From positions 1 through 64,000 of the forward strand of contig JAYYVF010000024.1 of assembly GCA_036343635.1 (NCBI GenBank): a stretch of 64,000 nt of DNA. The letters are read 5' to 3'. Position 1 is the first letter of the stretch; each line of letters starts with the position of its first letter. The position numbers and the translations under genes were made by a program. Source of the DNA: GCA-2693325 sp036343635. GTDB taxonomy: Bacteria; Latescibacterota; UBA2968; UBA8231. This document shows, piece by piece, positions 16,876 through 24,853 of the stretch. The notes under the pieces were generated by a model that saw only the letters and a program-made list of their open reading frames with translations, had not been told where the DNA came from and did not search any database.

Positions 16876-19590
16876 ATGAAGAATCAATCCACACTGGAAC
16901 TCGATGGTCAAACTGTCTCCTTCAATGAAGGCGAGACAATTTTTGAGTTGTCACAGCGGGGTCACACAGACATACCTACCCTGTGCTATGATCCCCGTCT
17001 TGAACCATTTGGTTCGTGCCGCCTGTGCGTTGTTGAAATAGAAGGCGTTCGAAGCCCGGTAGCATCTTGTACCACCCCTGCCCAACCGGGGATGGTTGTA
17101 AAAACAAGTACAGATGTGCTGGATAAACATCGAAAAGTCTTATTGGAGATGGTTGTCTCCGAAAACCGACAAATAGACGTCGACCCACTCAGCGGATTTG
17201 CCTCGCAAGAGTTAAGTACATTGGTCGATCGTTATCATGCACGCACAGGGCGTTTTACAGGCAAGAAATCAGGTAAACTACATGAAACTGACGAAAACCC
17301 TTTCATACTTCGAGACTACGAACAGTGTATCTCTTGTAACCGCTGTGTCCGCGTTTGTTCCGAACAAGAGGGTGATTTTGCTATTTCTGCAATGGGACGT
17401 GGTTTCTCAAAGCAGATCACAACAGAATTTAACTCAGAATTAAGAGATTCCTCTTGTACATTCTGTGGACAGTGCGTACAAACATGCCCCACGGGAGCCC
17501 TTTCCGATAAAAAAGCACTAAGAGCAATCGAGATAAAACAACCCATCGAAAAAACAAGGTCTGTCTGCCCATACTGCGGGGTCGGGTGCTCTGTGGACTT
17601 ACTGACAAAAGGCAACAAACTAGTTGGGATACAACCCGCAATGGATGGTCCTGCTAATGAGGGAGCCCTATGCGTTAAAGGACAGTTTGCATTCGATTTT
17701 GTCCACCACCCCGACCGCCTTCAAACACCTTTAATAAGAGGTGAAGATGGTGAACTGCACGAAACCGATTGGGATACTGCCTTAGATAAGGCTGCAGACG
17801 GGTTCCGCAAAGCAAACCAGATACACGGTCGACACTCTATCTATGGTGTAGCTTCTGGACGAACGCCATCAGAAGCTGACTATTGCATGCAGAAATTCAT
17901 CAGAAGAGGATACGGAACCCACTATATAGACAACTGTAGCCGTGCCTGACACGCCCCGACGGTTGCCGGTCTGGCAGCCACAATCGGTCGGGGAGCCATG
18001 TCCAATCCATTAAAAGACATGGAGAAGCCTGATCTGATTTTTTGTATAGGTACAAATATGACGGAATGTCACCCGGTCGCTGCAACTCGGCTAAAAAAAG
18101 CAATAAGCCGGGGCGCCAAAATGATCGTAGCTGATCCCAGATCCATAGAATTATCAAAACTCGCCGAATTATACCTTCCTCTGCGAGTCGGGTCAGACGT
18201 AGCTCTTCTTTTGGGTATGGCACATATTATTGAACGAGAAGGCCTTATCGACCATAAGTTCATTGAGTCTCGAACTTCCGAATCCGAAGCATTTATAAAC
18301 CATATTCGTCTATTTACTCCTGAATGGGCGGAACAAATTACCGGCGTTCCTGCTTTAGACATTGAACAAGCAGCACTGATGTACGGTAGTGCAGAAAAAG
18401 CCGCTATTTACTACACCCTAGGCATTACGGAACATATTTGCGGCGTAGACAACGTCCAAAGCCTGTGCAATCTGGCTCTCATGACGGGTAACCTTGGGCG
18501 CGAAGGAGTGGGAATTAATCCCATGCGTGGCCAGAATAATATTCAAGGGGCTGGTGATGCTGGTGCCGTGCCCTCAAATTATCCCGGCTTCCAACCTGTT
18601 GAAACACCTGAAAATCAGGAAAAATTTGAAAAACTATATGGTCGAGAAATGGACGCGGAAAAGGGAATTACCAAGGTCCGCGCACTCGATGAATCTGGAA
18701 AAAGTATTTTTGCAATGCTAATTGATGGCGAAAACACTTTGGTTTCAGATCCTGATCGATCCCACTGTGAAAAAGCACTAAAAAATTTAGATCATTTAGT
18801 AGTTATCGACATCTTTCTAACGGAGACCGCAGAGCTTGCAGACGTCGTCCTCCCCGCTACTGCATGGGCCGAAACCGACGGCGTATGTACAAATACCGAA
18901 CGGCGAGTACAACGTTTACGACAAGCAGTAAATCCTCCAGGCCTAGCAAAACCTGACTGGTGGATAATTTCACAAATCGCCCGGAGGCTTGGCTTTGATG
19001 GATTTGAATATAACTCTGCCAAAGAAATATTTGAAGAACTTTGTGGGCTTTCGCCAATATACGCTGGACTAGACTGGGATAGAATAGAAACAGGTAAATA
19101 CCAGTGGCCCGTTCATGATCGCAATCATTCGGGAACACCCATCTTGCATCAAGGGGAATTTAAAAATGGTCGTGGCATCTTTAAAGTTGTTGGATATAGG
19201 GATCCAGCAGAAACGACCTGTGAATCTTTCCCTATCTGGCTAACAACAGGTCGGAGACTACAAGCCTACCACACGAGAACACAAACTGGCAGAGCCCAAG
19301 GCCTCGAATATCTTCTTGATGAAGAGAGGCTCGAAGTTCACCCCGCTGATGTCGAATCCCTAGGCCTAACTGATGGTGATTGGTGCCGGATTTTTAGTGC
19401 ACGCGGCCAAGTGGATGTTAGGGTTAAGAAAACGACACGGTCTCCTCAGGGAACGGTTTTTGCCAGTTTCAGTTTTAACGATGTGCCAATAAATATCCTT
19501 ACGGGTTCAGGATACGACCCGATAACAGATACAGCCGAATTAAAAGTCTGCCCCGTTCGAATAGAAGCAATAACTGAGTGCTCACCATAA
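16876..19590 (+). CDS. fdhA: Selenocysteine-containing formate dehydrogenase catalytic subunit
   Basis: Oxidises formate to CO2 at a molybdenum or tungsten bis-pterin site. I read it as one 904-residue protein in which TGA 17947-17949 encodes selenocysteine at residue 358 (DNCSRA-Sec-HAPTVAG), exactly the position of Sec140 in E. coli FdhF; both flanks are in the same frame. Domains are a [2Fe-2S] ferredoxin (Cys 37, 48, 51, 65), two [4Fe-4S] motifs (CISCNRC 151-161; CTFCGQC 194-204), a cubane of the molybdopterin domain (CPYCGVGC 231-238 plus Cys266), then molybdopterin and C-terminal MopB domains (TTGRRLQAYHTRTQTG). The His-Cys3 cluster motif usual before the ferredoxin pair is missing. The ATG at 16876 lies 22 bp after the beta subunit; the upstream open frame is ignored because it overlaps that gene. 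Cytoplasmic, as there is no Tat signal. Confidence 0.93.
17947..17979 (+). promoter_or_regulatory. Selenocysteine UGA codon and bacterial SECIS hairpin
   Basis: The UGA (17947-17949) is followed after 11 nt by a perfect-looking hairpin. The 5' arm is GGTTGCC (17961-17967), the loop GGTCT (17968-17972) and the 3' arm GGCAGCC (17973-17979), with one G-U pair. The loop sequence GGUCU, the GGUUGC start of the stem and the 11-nt spacing match the E. coli fdhF SECIS as known from the literature. This is the SelB-binding element that recodes UGA. The genes selA, selB, selC and selD are not in the window and must lie elsewhere. Confidence 0.93.
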
Positions 19591-19611
19591 ACCGGAAGCG
19601 AACATGTTCCT

Positions 19612-20394
19612 ATGAAAAACGGTGAATACCTTCAAAACCTCTTTGGATGTACTGGTCGCAAAGCAGTCGTAACCGGCGCATCGTCCGGATTAGGCGTTGA
19701 AATCTCTCGTGCACTTGTGCACGCAGGAGCACAAGTAATTGGCGTGGCACGCAGAAAAGAACAATTAGAGGTGCTAAGAGAAGAATTAACTAATACAGAC
19801 GGTGATTTTATTGCCTGCGTAGCAGATCTGAGCAGTGAGTCCGGAATAGATCAGGTAATTAGCGATGTAAATAACATAGGCGGATGTGACATCGCCGTTG
19901 CAAATGCAGGAACCGCCGACCGACAACTTTTAAATAACACCAATAGATCCGACTTTGACCGACTCATCGAACTAAACGTCACCGCGCAATGGCAGTTGGC
20001 TAAGGCACTTTTCCCGATGCTATCCATTGGAAATAATGGACGTTTCATTCAGATAGCTTCCATATATTCCCTCGGGGCCTCAGTTATAGATGGACTCGGG
20101 GCTTACACCATATCAAAACATGCCCTATTAGGCCTAACACGATCTCTGTCGGTAGAATGGGCCCAACATGGCATAACTGTCAACGCAATTGCCCCAGGAT
20201 ATTTCCCGACTGAGATGACCGAATCCCTACTATCTCACGAGAAGACTTCGAGTCATCTACTCCAATTTACTCCAATGAAACGTTTTGGAGACCCCACTGA
20301 GTTAGCTCCAGCTGTCCTATTTCTCGCATCGCTAAAAAGTAGCTACGTAACAGGGTCTGTCATTCCTATAGACGGCGGATGGTCAGCCTGGTAA
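19612..20394 (+). CDS. Short-chain dehydrogenase/reductase
   Basis: A classical SDR of 260 residues, NAD(P)-dependent. The cofactor motif GASSGLGVEIS is at about residues 20-30, the NAG motif lies in VANAGT, and the catalytic Ser precedes YTISK (YxxxK). The PGYFPTEMTE segment and C-terminal GSVIPIDGGWSAW are typical of gluconate 5-dehydrogenase/FabG-like members. An Arg follows the GxxxGxG strand (VGVARRKEQ), suggesting NADPH preference, though this is not decisive. It starts 21 bp after the formate dehydrogenase stop, so it probably belongs to that transcript. The substrate is unknown; a sugar acid or polyol is the usual guess and is not supported by anything else here. Convergent with the isomerase-like gene. 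Confidence 0.88.
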   Translation: MKNGEYLQNLFGCTGRKAVVTGASSGLGVEISRALVHAGAQVIGVARRKEQLEVLREELTNTDGDFIACVADLSSESGIDQVISDVNNIGGCDIAVANAGTADRQLLNNTNRSDFDRLIELNVTAQWQLAKALFPMLSIGNNGRFIQIASIYSLGASVIDGLGAYTISKHALLGLTRSLSVEWAQHGITVNAIAPGYFPTEMTESLLSHEKTSSHLLQFTPMKRFGDPTELAPAVLFLASLKSSYVTGSVIPIDGGWSAW

Positions 20395-20436
20395 TCACAA
20401 TACTTTTTGGGGCCATTACAAACCAACTTTACCAAT

Positions 20437-21309
20437 CTATTTTTTTGCACGCCTTAGGGCTTTCTTGAACTCAGCCTCAATTTCTCTACGAGCAACTATA
20501 GCATCTTTCCAAACATCAGGGAAACAGTCAAGAGCGTAGCCCGACCCCTTCGGACCTAACTCAACTACTGCCCACAATTCCGTTGGGCGACGTTGACCAC
20601 GAATCCAAGTTTCAAGAGCATGGCGCAAAAAATTATCGCGCCATGCAATAAAATCTTTGTCTAATTTTCGATTTCCTGAGGTTATTGGAGTCTGACAATG
20701 ACTACCCGTAAACGTTCGAAAATGGATCATTTCGCTCGAGGATAAAAGGTCGGGCCGAAATTCAGCAATGCGTGGCCAGAATGTCTCTGGTCTCAATTGT
20801 TTAATAATGGCCGGATGAGAATGGTCAAAATTCATACGCAATTTCTCTCCATACCTTTTCTCATATTGGGCAGCCAAACCAAGCGCCTTTTCCGGAGTTT
20901 CAGTAACTGTATCACGATGCCACTCAATTGCTGGCTTAACCCTATATTTCTTCCCCGCCGTCATCACGGCACGAGCAACACTAACAGCTTTTGGAATTGG
21001 TGTATCGTGATCGCACAATTGAACGTTAATGTGCTTGGCTCCGGCAACTTTAAATTGGCGCATTTTTTCGTCGGCTTCAGCTGTAGATCCCACGTCAACG
21101 CCACCAACCAACTGCATTCCATATTTAGCACACGCTTCAGCAATCTCCGGTTGGGCCCCAGCGCTAAACCCACTAAAACCAGCATCTTTTGCTGCTTTTA
21201 CTTTTCGATTAATCGACCATTCTTTTTCTTGAGTTGGGTAATTTGTAAGCGTCCAAGCAGCAGCACACAGATGAATTTTAGGTGATTTACTTGATTTAGC
21301 CTTGGCCAT
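20437..21309 (-). CDS. Xylose isomerase-like TIM-barrel protein (sugar phosphate isomerase/epimerase family)
   Basis: A 290-residue protein of the AP-endonuclease-2/xylose-isomerase-like fold (PF01261 type). The barrel begins with KIHLCAAAWTLTNYPTQEKEW. Beta-strand repeats carry GFSGFSAG, QLVGGVDVG, HINVQLCDHD, KPAIEWHRDTVTETP and RMNFDHSHPAI, with His, Asp and Glu residues in positions suited to a divalent metal. The C-terminus has few motifs. The ATG at 21309 has GGAGAAA 6 nt upstream. It lies 50 bp downstream of fdhD and may share its transcript with the DUF362-sulfatase-fdhD genes. The substrate cannot be assigned; family members epimerise or cleave sugar derivatives, and some are catabolic enzymes. 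Confidence 0.8.
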   Translation of the reverse strand: MAKAKSSKSPKIHLCAAAWTLTNYPTQEKEWSINRKVKAAKDAGFSGFSAGAQPEIAEACAKYGMQLVGGVDVGSTAEADEKMRQFKVAGAKHINVQLCDHDTPIPKAVSVARAVMTAGKKYRVKPAIEWHRDTVTETPEKALGLAAQYEKRYGEKLRMNFDHSHPAIIKQLRPETFWPRIAEFRPDLLSSSEMIHFRTFTGSHCQTPITSGNRKLDKDFIAWRDNFLRHALETWIRGQRRPTELWAVVELGPKGSGYALDCFPDVWKDAIVARREIEAEFKKALRRAKK

Positions 21310-21361
21310 AATTTTCTCCTTTAGTCAATGACAAATAATAAATCTCTTCGATGATAATCAG

Positions 21362-22192
21362 CTATAAAACAATACGTTCATTACCCGCGTAAATGTTGAA
21401 AGTCGGGGGTCTCAAAAATCCAACAAGCCCCATATTGAGTGACTTTGCTAAATCAACTGCCAAACTAGATGGACCAGATACCGCTGCAACAAATTCAATC
21501 CCTACTGAAGCAGCTTTTTGGATTATTTCAAAGCTTGTTCGACCGCTTACCAACATTAAGCTTTCCTTCGGAACATTCTGGCCCTTCAGAGCATATGAAC
21601 CAACTAACTTGTCAACCGCGTTATGGCGACCAACATCTTCTCGCAATCTGAGCAGAGTGCCATGACAATCAAATAATGCCGCGGCATGAAGCGAACCAGT
21701 CTTTGAAAATACAGCTTGTTCCGAACGCATTAGCTCAGGCAAACCGCAAAGAATATCCCCATCTACAAGTAAAGAAAGGCCTAATTTTTCAATACGCGTA
21801 TTGATCGACTCTATGCTTGCTTTTCCACAAACTCCGCAACTGGAAGATGCATAAAAATTTCTCTTGAATTTTTGTTGATCAATCTCGACACCTTCACTTA
21901 AACAAACATCCACAACGTTCTGCCGATTCGGTTCCTCAGCTTTGTCACAATAGGAAATAGTCCCTATTTGACCAATCGAATCAATCATACCCTCCGTCAC
22001 AATAAAACCGGCCGCCAATTCAAAATCAGACCCCGGAGTACGCATAATCACCGCAATGGGAACACCATTTATTCTAACTTCGATTGGCTCTTCAATTGAC
22101 ACAGGGTCTTCACATGAAGTGACCTTACCATTTGCCCATTTCAAGATCGACCGTCGGTCTCGGCTCGTGGAAATAGCACCCAATACCTGCAC
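21362..22192 (-). CDS. fdhD: Formate dehydrogenase accessory sulfurtransferase FdhD
   Basis: Transfers sulfur from a cysteine desulfurase to the Mo-bis-pterin cofactor, activating formate dehydrogenase. It has 276 residues and carries the catalytic CxxC in SSCGVCGKASIE, the N-terminal strand ISTSRDRRSILKWANGKV, and the GRTSFEIIQKAASVGIEFVAAVSGPSSLAV segment of the FdhD fold. The GTG start at 22192 shares one base with the TAG stop of the sulfatase gene, so the two are coupled. Its presence 2 kb from the Sec-dependent formate dehydrogenase strongly supports that subunit's identity. It is the third gene of a leftward group (DUF362, sulfatase, fdhD) and probably feeds a tail to the isomerase-like gene. 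Confidence 0.95.
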   Translation of the reverse strand: MQVLGAISTSRDRRSILKWANGKVTSCEDPVSIEEPIEVRINGVPIAVIMRTPGSDFELAAGFIVTEGMIDSIGQIGTISYCDKAEEPNRQNVVDVCLSEGVEIDQQKFKRNFYASSSCGVCGKASIESINTRIEKLGLSLLVDGDILCGLPELMRSEQAVFSKTGSLHAAALFDCHGTLLRLREDVGRHNAVDKLVGSYALKGQNVPKESLMLVSGRTSFEIIQKAASVGIEFVAAVSGPSSLAVDLAKSLNMGLVGFLRPPTFNIYAGNERIVL

Positions 22193-23616
22193 TACATTGG
22201 TCCCACACGTTCAGATCCGCAATCCAAAGCCAACATAGAAGCGTCAAAACTACGGCGTAGCAAATCAAGTTTCAAAGGTTGGGCTTCGTACTCAGACCAC
22301 ATATTTTCAAATTCTTCTGGATCTTCTTGTAGATCATATAGCTCACCAATACCATGGCCATGATAAACAACAAGCTTATACCGTTCATCACGAAACATCG
22401 TAGCAAAACTACTATCAGGCTCATCAAGCGCATCATAGTACTCGCACCGCACGTGATTCCGGTGTCTATTTAATGGTTTTTCTCCACATAGCATTGGCAG
22501 CAACGAATGACCCTGCATTCTATCTGGCACATCTATCCCTGCCAAATCTAGAATCGTCGGGGCTTTGTCAACCAATTCAACTAAAGCATCGCTTTGGGAC
22601 CCCGTTAAAAATTTCTCAGGCCAAGAAATAATCAGAGGCACGCGAACTAGACCTTCGTAAAACCTGCATCCCTTTTGAATAAGTCCGTGATCACCTAACA
22701 TTTCACCATGGTCAGACGTAAAAATAATTACCGTATTATCACGAACCCCATCACTTTCTAAGGCTGCTATGATATTCCCCACTTGGTCATCGATCAATTT
22801 TATCATCGCATAATAGGCCGCCTGCAGCTCTTTCCCGTCTGCCGAACGGCCTCGATCGGGATGTTGGGGATCACGAATATCTAACTCATGAGGACGCCTT
22901 ACCTTTGATTGAAAATCAATCCTTTCCAGTGCGGTTTGTTGACTGAGATCACTGTCTCTGAATAACGGACCGGGCATTTTCTGCGGGTCAAATTTTTTAC
23001 GATAACGGGATGGTGGATTAAAGGGAGGATGTGGATCGTAAATATTAACACTTGCCATCCAAGGTCCGGTCCGTTGTTTCCGAATGAACTCAATAGTTTT
23101 CTCGGCACACCACGTAGTTTGATGCAACTCAGATGGAACGCCGTCAGGACTTTTAATAAGATCACCAAGCACAAACCCTTTTTTACGGACCCAATCCGCA
23201 TAACCATGACCTTCCGGCCAATCGTCACGGGGCGCATGACTATACTCCCAGAAACTATACCCGTCATCTGTACGAGGCTCTATTCTTCCGTAAGCACTTG
23301 CTAAATGCAATTTACCAATCAGCCCACAATCATATCCCGCATCTGCTAAATATTTTGTAACAAGCGTTTGGTTCTCAGGGAACGTACTATTTCCGTTTCT
23401 AGTAGAATGAACGCTGCTCGGATACATTCCAGTGAGAAAAGACGCACGACTAGGGGTACATATAGGCGATTGACAAAACGCATGCGTAAATACAACTCCA
23501 TCCGCAACCAATTGATCTATATTGGGAGTATCCACATAATTATTACCTAATGCTCCGATTGTGTCATAACGTTGTTGGTCAGTACAAATCCAAAGAATAT
23601 TGGGCTTTTCAATCAT
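22192..23616 (-). CDS. Type I sulfatase
   Basis: Hydrolyses a sulfate ester, on a polysaccharide, choline or steroid-like compound. It has 474 residues. The formylglycine precursor motif CTPSR lies at about residues 53-57, inside CQSPICTPSRASFLTG, so maturation by a sulfatase-modifying enzyme is required. The metal-binding TDQQ is at 12-15 and TSDHGEMLGDHG lies later, with HxxPW-like features. The C-terminal region ends with FRDERYKLVVYHGHG, typical of choline/iduronate-2-sulfatase-like members. I choose the ATG at 23616, which overlaps the DUF362 stop as ATGA, over an upstream in-frame start at 23652 inside that gene. No signal peptide is visible, so it may be cytoplasmic or exported by another route. 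The substrate is unknown. Confidence 0.9.
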   Translation of the reverse strand: MIEKPNILWICTDQQRYDTIGALGNNYVDTPNIDQLVADGVVFTHAFCQSPICTPSRASFLTGMYPSSVHSTRNGNSTFPENQTLVTKYLADAGYDCGLIGKLHLASAYGRIEPRTDDGYSFWEYSHAPRDDWPEGHGYADWVRKKGFVLGDLIKSPDGVPSELHQTTWCAEKTIEFIRKQRTGPWMASVNIYDPHPPFNPPSRYRKKFDPQKMPGPLFRDSDLSQQTALERIDFQSKVRRPHELDIRDPQHPDRGRSADGKELQAAYYAMIKLIDDQVGNIIAALESDGVRDNTVIIFTSDHGEMLGDHGLIQKGCRFYEGLVRVPLIISWPEKFLTGSQSDALVELVDKAPTILDLAGIDVPDRMQGHSLLPMLCGEKPLNRHRNHVRCEYYDALDEPDSSFATMFRDERYKLVVYHGHGIGELYDLQEDPEEFENMWSEYEAQPLKLDLLRRSFDASMLALDCGSERVGPM

Positions 23617-24572
23617 CCTCTCGCAAATTCCTCGGCGCGTTGCTCTCGCCATAATAGTTGTTGGGGCGTTGATTCATGGGGTTTAAAAGACCGAGCAACT
23701 TCTTCGAGAGAAACACCAATCACGTCAATATTATCCAAGTCTGCTACTCCCAATCCTACTGATTGTGCATAATTCAGTAAACCCATCTCCATAGGTTCAA
23801 ATCCCATGGCTTTACAAATTACGGCATCAGAAGAAAACACATCTGCCGACGCAACTGCAATTCCCAAAGGAACAATATCCGTGCCTCCTGGACCATTCCC
23901 CTGCAATCCGACAGTTCCATCGATAATACCAATGTCTGCCTTAAGATACTTGGAGACACGAATCAAATTCGCGTTCAATATTCTAGCTTCATCAGGCAAG
24001 ATTCTTTCTGCATGGGAAGGGAAACCATGCATCCATATGCGGTCATCTCGATGTAAGGTTCCCATAATCAGGTTTTTTTGAGCAAGCGTAACCACACAAA
24101 CATCATGTGTTTTTGCCACTGCTATGGAGATGGTGCACGGACACTCTAAAACAACCTTTGGCATACGAACGGACCGTTCACCGTCGTCCACAGCCGTAAT
24201 AATGGAAGTTTCTACCCAATTCGTTTCTAGATTCAGATCGACGAGCCGGATCGAAATTCCAAATTCATTTTCCAACTCCCTATACCCAAAATTTGTAAAG
24301 GCCTCTCCCGAATAGGCCTCATTACCTCCCTCTGCAATTATAACCTCATCCGGTGGATTTTCTACGCTCTTAAGAAAATCGATTGTTCCACGAATACTAT
24401 TAACATGCGTCGAAGCCAACTGATTCTTACTTGTAAGAAAATTAGGTTTTAGAAGAACCTGGTCCCGAATTTTATTCTCTATATCACTCCTCACATAATC
24501 CAAAGAGGCAAAAACGCTTTCCCTTCGCGACTCTTTTTTTGCCAAACCAACGCGACTTATTTTTTCGACCAT
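23613..24572 (-). CDS. DUF362 domain-containing protein
   Basis: A soluble 319-residue protein with the DUF362 pattern: LLKPNFLTSKNQ, EVIIAEGGNEAYSG, a central KTHDVCVVTLAQKNLIMG with Lys-His and conserved Asn, and late GIIDGTVGLQGNGPGG and SADVFSSDAVICKAMGF. In well-studied members an iron-sulfur cluster or redox role is suspected, but no CxxC cluster is evident here. The ATG at 24572 has GGGAGAGG 5 nt upstream, which favours it over the TTG one codon earlier. It is the first gene of the DUF362-sulfatase-fdhD group and overlaps the sulfatase by 4 bp. Function not assigned. Confidence 0.85.
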   Translation of the reverse strand: MVEKISRVGLAKKESRRESVFASLDYVRSDIENKIRDQVLLKPNFLTSKNQLASTHVNSIRGTIDFLKSVENPPDEVIIAEGGNEAYSGEAFTNFGYRELENEFGISIRLVDLNLETNWVETSIITAVDDGERSVRMPKVVLECPCTISIAVAKTHDVCVVTLAQKNLIMGTLHRDDRIWMHGFPSHAERILPDEARILNANLIRVSKYLKADIGIIDGTVGLQGNGPGGTDIVPLGIAVASADVFSSDAVICKAMGFEPMEMGLLNYAQSVGLGVADLDNIDVIGVSLEEVARSFKPHESTPQQLLWREQRAEEFARG

Positions 24573-24778
24573 CAACGCCTCTCCCGGAGAAAAATCAAAG
24601 TCTATCTACTTTTCAATCTAAACAACAGCGTGCAACTAAACAAAAATGGAAACAAAATTAAGAAGAACGTGAATACATCTAACGGAGCACTGAGTCTATA
24701 TTCGTAAGGAAAAAGCTAATCTGAAAATACATAACAAAAAAAGGAAAATTAAATAAACATCACAGGTTGAACTCAGTA

Positions 24779-24807
24779 TTGTATATATCAGGAAATCTTG
24801 ATATATT
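24779..24807 (+). promoter_or_regulatory. Predicted promoter with overlapping palindrome for the metF/homocysteine-methyltransferase fusion
   Basis: TTGTAT (24779-24784) and TATATT (24802-24807) are spaced 17 bp apart, about 47 bp before the gene. An 8-bp perfect inverted repeat, ATATATCA (24783-24790) and TGATATAT (24799-24806), spans the spacer and -10 with an 8-bp centre, suitable for repressor binding. Sequence-based prediction only; it does not match the MetJ box I know. Confidence 0.4.
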
Positions 24808-24853
24808 AATAAGCTTGTGGTTTTTTCAGCATTACCAACGGAACTAATTGTTT

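Noticed and set aside
17947..17949. TGA read as a stop, giving two truncated fdhA pseudogenes
   Set aside because: The frame is continuous across the TGA, flanking residues are conserved, and a SECIS hairpin with correct spacing follows, so recoding is far more likely.
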